Both the position numbers and the translations under genes were made by a program. A stretch of 36,739 nt of DNA from Brevinematales bacterium (lineage in GTDB: Bacteria; Spirochaetota; Brevinematia; Brevinematales; GWF1-51-8): contig JABLXV010000034.1 of NCBI GenBank assembly GCA_013177895.1, forward strand, positions 1 to 36,739. Direction: 5' to 3'. The notes under the pieces were generated by a model, which searched no databases, was not told the origin of the DNA, and saw nothing but the letters and a program-made list of their open reading frames with translations. Position 1 is the first letter of the stretch. Each line of letters starts with the position of its first letter. This document shows positions 24,026 through 32,131 of the stretch, one piece after another.

Positions 24026-24090
24026 TCAAAAGCCTCCGGTTAATATCCTTACGGCATTTATAAGACGCCGCTGTAATCAGTTATATACTA

Positions 24091-24489
24091 TTAGCTTTTC
24101 TGATCGGGTTCGTTGGAAAACACAAAACCGACATATTCTTTTGCAACTTCGATTTTTGCATCCTGAGTCTTTAAGTAAACAGTCTTTTCACCGACGAAAT
24201 CGATAATACCGATAACACCGCCGGCGGTGATTACTTTATCGCCCTTCTTCAAAGCGGCTAACTGCTGTTTCATTTTTTTGCGTCTGCGCATTTCAGGTAA
24301 AAAGAGGATCAGGAAAAACACGACAGGGATACCAAGCATGATTAAAAGTGAAGTCCAATCCCCGCCCGGCGCCTTCTGCGCGGTCTGGGCAACCTGTTCG
24401 GCAACTTGAGGGGTAACCGGCGCCTGAGGAGCCTGTCCCGTAGCGGCAGCCTGCGCAAATACAGCAACGTCTACAATAAACTGAAACAT
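24091..24489 (-). CDS. yajC: Preprotein translocase accessory subunit YajC
   Basis: 132 residues. A short N-terminal hydrophobic stretch and an Ala/Pro/Gln-rich linker (12-43) precede the single TM helix (about 47-66). The family hallmark follows: FLPEMRRRKKMKQQLAALKKGDKVITAGGVIGII (about 64-97). The Pro/Gln linker makes it slightly longer than most YajC proteins. Binds SecDF. First gene of the operon with a strong promoter. Start at 24489 from GGAGG 7 nt ahead; the upstream frame to 24558 overlaps the promoter and is not coding. Confidence 0.95.
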   Translation of the reverse strand: MFQFIVDVAVFAQAAATGQAPQAPVTPQVAEQVAQTAQKAPGGDWTSLLIMLGIPVVFFLILFLPEMRRRKKMKQQLAALKKGDKVITAGGVIGIIDFVGEKTVYLKTQDAKIEVAKEYVGFVFSNEPDQKS

Positions 24490-24529
24490 TTTTGCCTCCG
24501 AATTTGTTTCAATAGAAAACAAGTCTATT

Positions 24530-24558
24530 AGTATAAAGCAAAATGGAAAAACCGTCAA
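24530..24558 (-). promoter_or_regulatory. Predicted sigma70 promoter of yajC-secD-secF
   Basis: On the minus strand, TTGACG (24553-24558), 17 bp, TATACT (24530-24535). It begins 8 bp after the pyk stop codon. No terminator is visible for pyk in between, so some read-through from pyk is possible. Confidence 0.65.
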
Positions 24559-24566
24559 AGATTTGC

Positions 24567-26015
24567 TTAGTCGATTTGAACCACTTTAATCATATTCGTC
24601 ATACCGGGCTTACCGACCGGGACTCCCGCGGTAATTACTATCATATCGCCCGTATTCACCCACCCCTTGAACTTCAATGCCTCCGCGGCGCCGTCGAGCA
24701 ATTCGTCGACAGTCCCCACCTCGCGCGTCCCGAGCGGATTGATTCCCCATGCCAGCGCGAGCTGACGTACGGTCGCTTTGACAGGGCTGAACCCGATGAC
24801 CGGGATATCCGGGCGGAATTTCGATATCAGCCTCGCCGTACCGCCGCTATGAGAAAAACAGACGATATATTTCGCGGAAATTTCCTCGGCAAGTTCGACC
24901 GCAGCGAAACCGACGGCCTCCGCGGGGTTTTTCGACTGCCGCTCCGTCAGATCGTCTAAATTTAATATTTTACCGAGCACCAGTTTACGGAACTGCATAC
25001 TGGACTCGGTTTTCTGCGCGATCAGCTTCATCATCTTGACCGCCTCGACAGGATATTTCCCGGCGGCGGTCTCGCCCGACAGCATCACCGCGCTCGTCCC
25101 GTCGAGTATCGCGTTCGCGACATCGTTCGCTTCGGCGCGGGTCGGACGCGGATTCATAATCATCGACTCGAGCATCTGGGTCGCGGTGATCACCGGTTTC
25201 CCGGCGATATTGCATTTCCTGATAAGCGTCTTCTGGATCATGGGTACGTCCTCCGGCGAGGTTTCCACACCCAGGTCGCCGCGCGCTACCATAATCGCGT
25301 CGCTCACATCGATGATATTATCGATATCCTCGACCGCCTCAGGTTTTTCTATCTTCGCGATCACGGGTATTACCCGGTTGAAACGCTTCGCCATTATTTC
25401 TTTCAGTTCCTTGACGTCGCCGGCGTGACGGACAAACGACAGCGCCACAAAATCGAGGTCGTTCTGGAACGAGAACGCCAGATCGCTGCGGTCTTTTTCG
25501 GTGATCGACGAGATTTTTTTCAGCGTGATGTGGGGAAGATTGACTCCCTTCCGGGGTTTGAGGTTACCCCCGTTAACGACGGTCGTCCTGATGTCATGCC
25601 CCTTAACCCCGTCGACTTTCAGCTCGATCAGGCCGTCGTCCAGAAGTATCCTGTTACCATGGCTGACCTCCTCATGAAGATAGGAATAATCGATACTGAT
25701 TCGCCGGTTGTCCCCGATCATATCGTCGGTCGTGATAATCAGCTCATCACCCTCTTTCAGGTTGATATATTCCGCATTCAGCTTGCCGACGCGGATTTTC
25801 GGGCCCTGTAAGTCCTGAAATACCGCCACGGGCTTATCGAGCTCCTCGGCCGCCTGGCGGACAAAGCGGACGGATTTCTCATGCGCGGCAAAGTCCTCAT
25901 GGGAGAAATTCAATCGCGCGACATCCCCGCCCTCGTAGATAAGTTCTTTGATGGTCTTAGGGTCCCTCGACGCTGGGCCGATGGTAAATACCGTCTTCGT
26001 GAATTTTATCATCAT
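24567..26015 (-). CDS. pyk: Pyruvate kinase
   Basis: 482 residues, normal length. Conserved blocks in order: FTIGPASRDPKTI and VARLNFSH (substrate and K+ site), DLQGPKIRVG, the B domain at about 70-170, VIAKIEKPEAVEDID with the catalytic Lys and metal-binding Glu, MVARGDLGVE with the metal Asp, and ITATQMLESMIMNPRPTRAEANDVANAILDGTSAVMLSGETAAGKYPVEAV. The C-terminal domain (about 350-482) has ICFSHSGGTARLISKFRP. Catalyses the last ATP-yielding step of glycolysis. Start at 26015 with GGGAGT 7 nt upstream; a second Met follows at once. The promoter abuts a repeat unit, see findings. Confidence 0.97.
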   Translation of the reverse strand: MMIKFTKTVFTIGPASRDPKTIKELIYEGGDVARLNFSHEDFAAHEKSVRFVRQAAEELDKPVAVFQDLQGPKIRVGKLNAEYINLKEGDELIITTDDMIGDNRRISIDYSYLHEEVSHGNRILLDDGLIELKVDGVKGHDIRTTVVNGGNLKPRKGVNLPHITLKKISSITEKDRSDLAFSFQNDLDFVALSFVRHAGDVKELKEIMAKRFNRVIPVIAKIEKPEAVEDIDNIIDVSDAIMVARGDLGVETSPEDVPMIQKTLIRKCNIAGKPVITATQMLESMIMNPRPTRAEANDVANAILDGTSAVMLSGETAAGKYPVEAVKMMKLIAQKTESSMQFRKLVLGKILNLDDLTERQSKNPAEAVGFAAVELAEEISAKYIVCFSHSGGTARLISKFRPDIPVIGFSPVKATVRQLALAWGINPLGTREVGTVDELLDGAAEALKFKGWVNTGDMIVITAGVPVGKPGMTNMIKVVQID

Positions 26016-26068
26016 ATCCGACTCCCGCTTTCTTATTTAGCGCGGTTGAAAATACCCGCTTCCGTGAT

Positions 26069-26097
26069 ATTTTACCGCTGCGCGTGTGAATTGTCAA
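26069..26097 (-). promoter_or_regulatory. Predicted sigma70 promoter of pyk
   Basis: On the minus strand, TTGACA (26092-26097), 17 bp, TAAAAT (26069-26074). The leader to the ATG is about 50 nt. Confidence 0.7.
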
Positions 26098-26107
26098 AAA
26101 ATAGACC

Positions 26108-26172
26108 GCTGCGTGGGCTAAACCCGATTTCAGGATAATCTGTAGAATGTAGATTGCGCCCGTGTTGATAGG
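26108..26172 (+). repeat. Forward unit of the two-box repeat, upstream of the pyk promoter
   Basis: GCTGCGTGGGCTAAACCCGA (box A), a middle with AATCT/AGATT inverted repeat, and GCGCCCGTGTTGATAGG (box B). Its box A end is 10 nt upstream of the pyk -35, the same relative orientation as the units at the amylase and leuC promoters. Confidence 0.7.
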
Positions 26173-26196
26173 ATGCAGGTTGTCTCGGAAGCAAAT

Positions 26197-26431
26197 GCGG
26201 GATTAGCCGTCATGCAATGACCAAAGCCGTTGAAAGCCTTAGCAACTACCACTACTCCATCACGGGCTGGTTATAGACATCATGCAAAAGGTCGATATCG
26301 GGGAAGGTGTCATTCAATGACAAAGGCCGCGTTCCGCATTTACAGTTACCCCAGTTCCATCACGGGCTGGCTATAGATTTTATAAAACAGATTGATATCG
26401 GGATTAGCCGTCATGCAATGACAAAGGCCGC
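26197..26431 (-). repeat. Reverse-unit array of the two-box repeat, period about 100 bp
   Basis: Reverse box A copies at about 26199, 26300 and 26400 (GGGATTAGCCG, GGGGAAGGTG, GGGATTAGCCG). Reverse box B copies TCCATCACGGGCTGG at 26256 and 26356. Each box A copy is followed by GTCAT-CAATGAC-AA-GCCG. Two units are complete (26256-26310 and 26356-26411); the first box A copy is a half unit. Confidence 0.8.
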
Positions 26432-26447
26432 CCCAGATAGGACGGCC
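26421..26447 (-). terminator. Possible weak terminator of tRNA-Gly
   Basis: On the minus strand, GGCCGTCC and GGGCGGCC form an 8-bp stem with loop TATCTG, followed only by TTTGT. The stem merges with the end of the last repeat unit. Confidence 0.4.
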
Positions 26448-26452
26448 CCGAT

Positions 26453-26523
26453 AGCGGCCAGCGGGAATCGAACCCGCGCAGTTAGCTTGGAAGGCTAAGA
26501 TACTACCACTGTACGATGGCCGC
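26453..26523 (-). tRNA. tRNA-Gly (TCC)
   Basis: 71 nt on the minus strand. Acceptor GCGGCCA/TGGCCGC, anticodon loop CTTCCAA with anticodon TCC, T loop TTCGATT, discriminator T, no encoded CCA, short D loop as usual for tRNA-Gly. Confidence 0.95.
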
Positions 26524-26534
26524 GTTGTGATAAT

Positions 26535-26563
26535 AGTATATTATAAAATTACCGATTCGTCAA
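26535..26563 (-). promoter_or_regulatory. Predicted sigma70 promoter of tRNA-Gly
   Basis: On the minus strand, TTGACG (26558-26563), 17 bp, TATACT (26535-26540). It lies 16 bp after the stop of the discoidin-like gene. Confidence 0.65.
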
Positions 26564-26579
26564 ATCCCCGCGGAGTCGA

Positions 26580-28295
26580 TTACTTGCCCTTCGGGGCGAG
26601 GAATTCCATATCGAGCGGCTCGCCCAACTCGTAGGTCTCGAGGTAATCCAGCTCGGATATCACCGCGGGATATATCCCCCATATCAGCCCGCTCTCGATC
26701 TTCCAGCATTGCCCGCCGTTATTCTTCAGGTACCAGTTGACAAGGTCGTCCGGGGAGTATGCCGCCGGCGCGATTAAGTTGGTCTCGGTGATATCCCTGA
26801 CCATATAGCACCACGGCGACAATGCGTTGCCGTCCTTTTCGCAGATCACCGGAACCTCGGTCAGATTCGTCCCCGTTATTTTCACAATCTGCAGGTTGGT
26901 CTTTTTTAACGGGTGCATGTGCTGGTTTTTATAAATAATAACGTTAGTTTTCGAGTACGCGATAATATTGGTGACATAGACCGTATTGGTGACCATCGCC
27001 TTGACGGGCGGCGGAGTGAGCGCTTTATTCGGGGACGGGAGGGATATCTTCAGACTTTCCGATACATTCCCGGTGGTGCACTCGACTGAAACATTCTCGG
27101 AAAACCCGGCGGAATCGAACTTCTCGGAATATTTGTAGATCGTCCCGTTCAGCCCGATTTCCCATACACTGGGGGCGGATTTTAACGTATTCCAGACTCC
27201 TTTGATAAAATTGTTCTTCGTAAAATGGAAGCCGTAGGTTTCCGAAAGGATCGCGAATGTGCCGTCGGGGCGGAATTTCACGAGATATGTCTCGTTGATA
27301 TTGCTAAGCGATATATACTGGAATTTCATGCATTTTGAAACAAATCCGGGGAGTTTCACTGTGGGTGCGCCCTTCGCCTTCGGGGCATCCGGCGCCGAGA
27401 GCCGGATAATTTTCCCGTCGCTTCCGAACGCCACCTCGGATAACGCGGCATTCTTCAGTAAATCGTTACCGTAGACGGCGATCACCTTGAGCTCGATATT
27501 TTTCCCGTGCGCGGGCTTGCCGATATTCACTTTCTGTATCCCGGGGATATCCTTCAGAGTATAGACTCCCAGCAGGATGCCGTCCGCGCGAAGCTCGAAA
27601 CTTTTTACCTTACCGCCGCTTTGAAACACCGATACTGCGGATTGAACGCCGTTGGCGATATATAGGGAGGAGAACAGGATATTCGAACTAAACTCGAAAT
27701 TGATCGCGGGCGCGGCGCTTGGGGAACTATAGCCGTATGTCCACGCGCTCGTGATATCCCCATCGGAAAGTTTCCACGGAATACCCGGATTGGCGGAAAT
27801 CCCGTTGACAACTATTTTCCCCGCCATAACGGTTGGAAGTACGATATTTTTATTGGAATCGCCCGATGAGTTTATCCTGATTTCCCCGATAACCGTTTCG
27901 TCCGGGGCGCTGACCGTATAGAATTCGAGTTCGGTTACCGCCTTCAGCCCCATCTCGGTAATCTTTTTATTCGCGGTTATCCCGCCAGCGAACTTCCCGT
28001 CCGCGTAAATATAGAACGACGGCGCGGGTGTTTTAGGATTGCCCGCCTGCACGATCTCGAGGCTATGGATGTCGGACGGTTCCGTGAAACTGACGGTCAT
28101 CCCCTCGAGAAGCTGGCCTGCCTCGCCGACAGGTTTCCATCCGGTAGCGGGATCGTTGTCCATCAGCGCGGACGCCGGAAACCCGGGCGCGGACGATGTC
28201 GCCGATACCGAAAACACGTTCACTGCGGAATAACCCATCACCGCGGATAATACGATGATAACCGGTATCGCTAAAGAAATTAAAAACCGCTTCAT
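26580..28295 (-). CDS. Exported protein with discoidin-like (F5/8 type C-like) domains
   Basis: 571 residues. Signal peptide (MKRF, hydrophobic 4-20, cleavage near YSA at 22-24). The mature N-terminus (about 25-150) has SATSSAPGFPASALMDNDPATGWKP and an EIVQAGN strand, the pattern of discoidin-like galactose-binding domains. A second weaker copy follows (about 160-290: ANPGIPWKLSDGDITSAWTYG). Residues about 330-420 and 480-571 are unassigned, with a Thr/Val/Asn-rich strand (VTNTVYVTNIIAYSKTNVI) in between. Such domains bind sugars or envelope polymers. Start at 28295 from the signal peptide, with only a weak GGCGG site. A TATAAT at 28347-28352 has no well-placed -35. The gene is separated from the ATPase operon by 85 bp and may be partly co-transcribed. 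Confidence 0.7.
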   Translation of the reverse strand: MKRFLISLAIPVIIVLSAVMGYSAVNVFSVSATSSAPGFPASALMDNDPATGWKPVGEAGQLLEGMTVSFTEPSDIHSLEIVQAGNPKTPAPSFYIYADGKFAGGITANKKITEMGLKAVTELEFYTVSAPDETVIGEIRINSSGDSNKNIVLPTVMAGKIVVNGISANPGIPWKLSDGDITSAWTYGYSSPSAAPAINFEFSSNILFSSLYIANGVQSAVSVFQSGGKVKSFELRADGILLGVYTLKDIPGIQKVNIGKPAHGKNIELKVIAVYGNDLLKNAALSEVAFGSDGKIIRLSAPDAPKAKGAPTVKLPGFVSKCMKFQYISLSNINETYLVKFRPDGTFAILSETYGFHFTKNNFIKGVWNTLKSAPSVWEIGLNGTIYKYSEKFDSAGFSENVSVECTTGNVSESLKISLPSPNKALTPPPVKAMVTNTVYVTNIIAYSKTNVIIYKNQHMHPLKKTNLQIVKITGTNLTEVPVICEKDGNALSPWCYMVRDITETNLIAPAAYSPDDLVNWYLKNNGGQCWKIESGLIWGIYPAVISELDYLETYELGEPLDMEFLAPKGK

Positions 28296-28380
28296 CGTAC
28301 CGCCGGATAGCTTATACAACGGAAGTTATATTCGAATAATATCAATATTATACCCTTGTCCCGCATACCCGTTGCAAAAC

Positions 28381-28869
28381 TTAGTCTCCGAAGAAATGGT
28401 CGGATTCCTCATCCGCTGAGGGTTCCTCAACGTTATTGATTTTATCCACTATTTCTTGAACAACAGAGTTTTCTTTCTGGATTTGCTTCGCCTTCTTCTT
28501 AAATAATCGGTATTCCACCCTGAATTCCTTGAGTTCGTCGCCGGAGAGTTTGTCTTCCTCGCTCTCCAACTGTTCATCCAACGCGATAATAACCTTCAGG
28601 GTTTCTTCGATATTCTTGAGAGATTCTTCCTGATTATCGCCGGCATCGTATTGTTCAATATACTTTTCAAGCATCGCAATTTGTAAATTACCCTTCTCGA
28701 CCATCATCTTCCATTCGGACGGTGTGCTTGGATCTTGGTTCTTATCGGGGTCTTCACTCTCGACGCTCGCTACGCCGGAAAAGAAATTACTGAACGAAGT
28801 GCCGGAAAAGAACGAGATCAACGAAAACACCGCAATTGCCAGCAGGAGTAACGATACTAAAGCCTTCAT
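28381..28869 (-). CDS. Single-TM coiled-coil protein in the place of ATPase subunit K
   Basis: 162 residues. One N-terminal hydrophobic segment (about 4-22, possibly an uncleaved anchor), a short Ser/Asp/Pro-rich linker, then a highly charged helical stretch (about 52-150) likely to be coiled coil (for example KNIEETLKVIIALDEQLESEEDKL). The C-terminus is acidic. No family recognised. It starts 18 bp after the stop of ATPase subunit I behind GAGGAGG, so it is almost surely in the same transcript. It is not a proteolipid: only one hydrophobic helix and no Glu/Gln-bearing TM hairpin. Confidence 0.65.
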   Translation of the reverse strand: MKALVSLLLLAIAVFSLISFFSGTSFSNFFSGVASVESEDPDKNQDPSTPSEWKMMVEKGNLQIAMLEKYIEQYDAGDNQEESLKNIEETLKVIIALDEQLESEEDKLSGDELKEFRVEYRLFKKKAKQIQKENSVVQEIVDKINNVEEPSADEESDHFFGD

Positions 28870-28887
28870 GGCAACCTCCTCTGTTTT

Positions 28888-30810
28888 TTAATCTTTTTTG
28901 AAATCTTTTAACGAACGAAAACTGCGCCCGTCGGCGCGGAAAAACTTCATAAAGAATTCATAGTATTCGAGCCTGAGCGCCTGAATACCTACCACCAATC
29001 CCTCGAAGCCGATGATAAACAGATTGCCGATCAGGATAACGATCGCCTGGGAAATAGGATTGGTCGACATATTCGCGATAATAAACACCGCGCTCATCAA
29101 CGCGCCGTGATTGAGGGCGAACGCGCCGACACGCACGAACGATATAGTGTTCGATAACATCGACAGGGTCGTCTCAAATAGGTCGATTGCCCCGAGACCG
29201 GGACTCTGCTTCTCCCCGTGATGGAACAATTTATACGAGAGCCATTTATCCAGCCAGATAAAGATACCCGACGTGATGGGAATATAGATAACAAACTGGG
29301 GGAATACTCCGCCGGTCAGCAGATTATACCCGATAAACAGTAAGCTCCAATAGAAGATCAGCCCAGCGATACCGTTCGGCGCGAAAAGCATCATACCCCA
29401 ATCCTTACGCCTGAACGAATTGATGATACCGAGAATCGTACCCAGCGAGATCATCACTACCCCGAATACGATAGCCACCACCAGTATCGTGTTGATATTA
29501 TGGATAGGGGAAAGCCATAACGGGGGATCGATCAACGGTATCCCGAATACCTCGCCGTATAATACGCCGAAGATTGCCGAGGAAATACCGCCCCATACCA
29601 TGATGGCGGCAAGACTCGCGAGCTGGCCGGTACGTTTGAGGAGCATCACGATGAGGCCAGTGATTGATAAAATCAACCCGTGCCCGACGTCCCCGAACAT
29701 CGCGCCGAACATGATAATATAACTGACCGCCGCAAATACCGTCGGGTCGAATTCCTTATAGTTCGGCGTACCGAACATATTCACGAGGAGTTCGAACGGC
29801 TTGAGTACTTTGGGATTCTTCAGACGCGTGGGCGGCATAATCCCGTCCCGCATGTATAGCACCGCCGCGTCCTCGTCCAGAAATTCGCATTTATGTTCGG
29901 TAAGTTCTTCAATAGTTTTCTTCAGGTCTTCCACCATATCCGACGGCACCCATCCCGAGAAAAGAACGACGGAATTAGTGGAAACCATCTCGCCCCGGAG
30001 TTTGTTCAGGTTGAGATAGTACTCGATACTCGATTCGAGACGAAGCACGGTTTCAGAAAGACGCTTGATCATCTTTTCATGCTGTTTCTCGAGCAGGATT
30101 TCCTCGTCCACCGCAATCGAGTATTCGAAGCCGTACTTCATTATCCTGTTACGGATATTTTTCTTCGCGTCGGTAGGGATACCGTAATCCTGATAGAAGA
30201 CGTTTTTCAATATTTTATCGACCTGTTCGCGGGCCGTGTTCGGGACGGTAAAAAATATCATATTATTCTGGGAAATCGTCCCGACATTCATGACTACCGA
30301 CGGGATAGTCGAAACAGCGTCCATGAAGGTCTGGTACTGCGCAGTCGGAATTCCGCCGAACCCCATGAAAAAGTTATGCACCTCGCTCGTCTTGTCGAGG
30401 TCGAAGTCGAGGTTTCCGAAGAACCGGTAGCTATCGAGCTTTACCAGATATTCGGTCTGGCGTTTCTTAACATTTTCCATCTCATGGGTGTATTTCGACA
30501 CCTCGAGTTCTATTTCTTTCATCACTGATTTAATGGAGATTTCATCGAGGTAGTCGACAGCGGTTTTAGCGGGTAATGCCTGTATTTTCCCGAAAAATGC
30601 CTTGACCGTATTCAAACGCCGGCGGTAATCCATGAAACGGTTCGTTACATCGTCGAGGGATTCTTTTTTGAGGGAGTATGTCCGCACCTCGGAACCGGAG
30701 AGCCTGATAATTTCGAATTCGCCGAAATTCATCACCTCTTTCGCCACTTCGTCGACATGCCGTTTCAGGATCACTATATCCAGTTTCTTCATATTCTGCG
30801 GTAAAAACAT
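28888..30810 (-). CDS. atpI: A/V-type ATPase subunit I (a)
   Basis: 640 residues. The cytoplasmic half (1-340) has long helical hairpins and a SGWVPSD strand (285-291). The membrane half starts at about 355 with the hallmark EFDPTVFAAVSYIIMFGAMFGDVGHG (353-378) and has about seven to eight TM helices. SFVRVGAFALNHG (557-569) holds Arg560, matching the essential Arg of the proton or Na+ half channels. It forms the static half channel next to the c-ring. The gene lies 13 bp after subunit C. The proteolipid gene that normally follows is missing. Confidence 0.93.
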   Translation of the reverse strand: MFLPQNMKKLDIVILKRHVDEVAKEVMNFGEFEIIRLSGSEVRTYSLKKESLDDVTNRFMDYRRRLNTVKAFFGKIQALPAKTAVDYLDEISIKSVMKEIELEVSKYTHEMENVKKRQTEYLVKLDSYRFFGNLDFDLDKTSEVHNFFMGFGGIPTAQYQTFMDAVSTIPSVVMNVGTISQNNMIFFTVPNTAREQVDKILKNVFYQDYGIPTDAKKNIRNRIMKYGFEYSIAVDEEILLEKQHEKMIKRLSETVLRLESSIEYYLNLNKLRGEMVSTNSVVLFSGWVPSDMVEDLKKTIEELTEHKCEFLDEDAAVLYMRDGIMPPTRLKNPKVLKPFELLVNMFGTPNYKEFDPTVFAAVSYIIMFGAMFGDVGHGLILSITGLIVMLLKRTGQLASLAAIMVWGGISSAIFGVLYGEVFGIPLIDPPLWLSPIHNINTILVVAIVFGVVMISLGTILGIINSFRRKDWGMMLFAPNGIAGLIFYWSLLFIGYNLLTGGVFPQFVIYIPITSGIFIWLDKWLSYKLFHHGEKQSPGLGAIDLFETTLSMLSNTISFVRVGAFALNHGALMSAVFIIANMSTNPISQAIVILIGNLFIIGFEGLVVGIQALRLEYYEFFMKFFRADGRSFRSLKDFKKD

Positions 30811-30823
30811 CGTTCATCCTGCC

Positions 30824-31819
30824 TTAGTATAACAAGTTTTCGAGAATCTTACGGTCGATTCCCGCCCGCTTTCCTTCCAATAGAATAATATATTTTCGGA
30901 CATCCATACTTTTTAAAATAATGAACGAGAGAAATATCCCGAACTGGAACGGTATCCCGCCCAGATAACGGTGCGTCCGTTTGACGATCGCCTTATTGAG
31001 CGCGTTCTCCAAGAGGGCGATATCGGTAACCGGTTCCGCGAGTATACCCATATGCGAAATATTCTCTAAAAACGCCGCAGGCGTCTCAGACGAGACCAAT
31101 TCCTGGTACTTGCGGCGCGACAGGGACTTAAAGATATTCGGTATAATCGTCATCGTTTCTTCAATCGATAACTGGTACTCGAAACGGAGACGGTATATCC
31201 TCATAAAACGATTCACTTCCATGGAGAAAAACAGTAGTCTTTCAATCGCGCTTTTATTGGAACGGGACATTTTTTGCGCGATCCCTCTCAGATGCTGGGC
31301 GTAAAAATTATCGAGCGATACTTCCCAGAAAAACGTGTTTCCCGTCTCGATCACATTCGGGAAAGTTTTCACCGCAAGGTCATGATAATCCGTGCGCCGC
31401 AGAAATTCCTGAAATTCCTCGAATGTCCGCAGGTCCCGGACGGTTTCTATCCGCAGCCAATCTTTCTCTGTAATCGTATATAAAAAATCGATAGGCCTGC
31501 GGGTCACCAGCGCGCGCGCGACCATTTTTAAATTCTCGATCCGGTACGCTTCAAGCCATTTCTCTAAAAACAGCGCGGGTTTCCCCACAATAAAATTCAG
31601 CCCGCTCTTGATATATGCGACAATCCCGTTTTTCAGTACTTTCTCGATCTCCATGAGCTCGCCCGTATCGATATTTTCTTTTTTTAACCGTGTGCGGATA
31701 AATTCGATTACATCGTTCAGGCCCGCGCCGATGAGGAATTCCATTTCCTCATTTTTTAATAAAAATGATAGCCAGTTTCGCACTTTTGGATTAACCGCTG
31801 TAAATTCGAGACCGAACAT
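30824..31819 (-). CDS. atpC: A/V-type ATPase subunit C (d-like)
   Basis: 331 residues, all-helical. LEKWLEAYRIENLKMVARALV and a later helix FLRRTDYHDLAVK match the NtpC/d family, which caps the c-ring and couples it to the central stalk. The C-terminal part (FGIFLSFIILKSMDVRKYIILLEGKRAGIDRKIL) is the most conserved. It starts directly at the stop of the coiled-coil stalk gene (TAG-ATG), so the two are translationally coupled. Confidence 0.85.
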   Translation of the reverse strand: MFGLEFTAVNPKVRNWLSFLLKNEEMEFLIGAGLNDVIEFIRTRLKKENIDTGELMEIEKVLKNGIVAYIKSGLNFIVGKPALFLEKWLEAYRIENLKMVARALVTRRPIDFLYTITEKDWLRIETVRDLRTFEEFQEFLRRTDYHDLAVKTFPNVIETGNTFFWEVSLDNFYAQHLRGIAQKMSRSNKSAIERLLFFSMEVNRFMRIYRLRFEYQLSIEETMTIIPNIFKSLSRRKYQELVSSETPAAFLENISHMGILAEPVTDIALLENALNKAIVKRTHRYLGGIPFQFGIFLSFIILKSMDVRKYIILLEGKRAGIDRKILENLLY

Positions 31820-32131
31820 CTATTTCTCCAAAATCATGCTTATCAATTTCTCTTTAATTTCTTGACGTTTCTTTTCTATAATACGTTGTTTCTTTTCTTT
31901 TTCTCTTCCCACCATTTCATCCAGTTCCTTCTGGCGTTTTTCCACTTCGAGGGTTATTTCATCTTTACGCTTCTGCATTTCTTTTTCAAAATTATTCTGG
32001 TACTCTTCTTCCATCTTAATCGCTTTCGCGCGCGCCTCATCTAACACAGCCTTGGCCTTTTTCTCGGTCTCCATGCTGTTTTGCTGAACTTCGTGCTCGA
32101 CCTTGATAATCGAATCGATTATGTTCCTCAT
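31820..32131 (-). CDS. A/V-type ATPase peripheral-stalk coiled-coil subunit (H/G-like)
   Basis: 103 residues, almost entirely charged heptad-like helix (KKAKAVLDEARAKAIKMEEEYQNNFEKEMQKR), matching the small peripheral-stalk subunit (AhaH/NtpF type) by size, composition and place. It should pair with subunit E to make the stator. Subunit E itself is not in the window and may lie upstream of A. It overlaps the Usp-like gene by 1 nt (TAATG) and abuts subunit C. Confidence 0.65.
   Translation of the reverse strand: MRNIIDSIIKVEHEVQQNSMETEKKAKAVLDEARAKAIKMEEEYQNNFEKEMQKRKDEITLEVEKRQKELDEMVGREKEKKQRIIEKKRQEIKEKLISMILEK

Larger units (their letters stand above)
26016..26452. other. Repeat-rich spacer between pyk and tRNA-Gly
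   Basis: Contains the pyk promoter, one forward repeat unit, and a roughly 100-bp-period array of reverse units reaching almost to tRNA-Gly. No credible open frame. Confidence 0.7.

Noticed and set aside
28347-28376. Promoter for the discoidin-like gene
   Set aside because: TATAAT is good but the nearest -35 (TTGCAA) is 19 bp away; not listed as a feature.
28381-28869. ATPase proteolipid subunit K
   Set aside because: Only one hydrophobic helix and a long charged coiled coil; K proteins are almost entirely hydrophobic hairpins.
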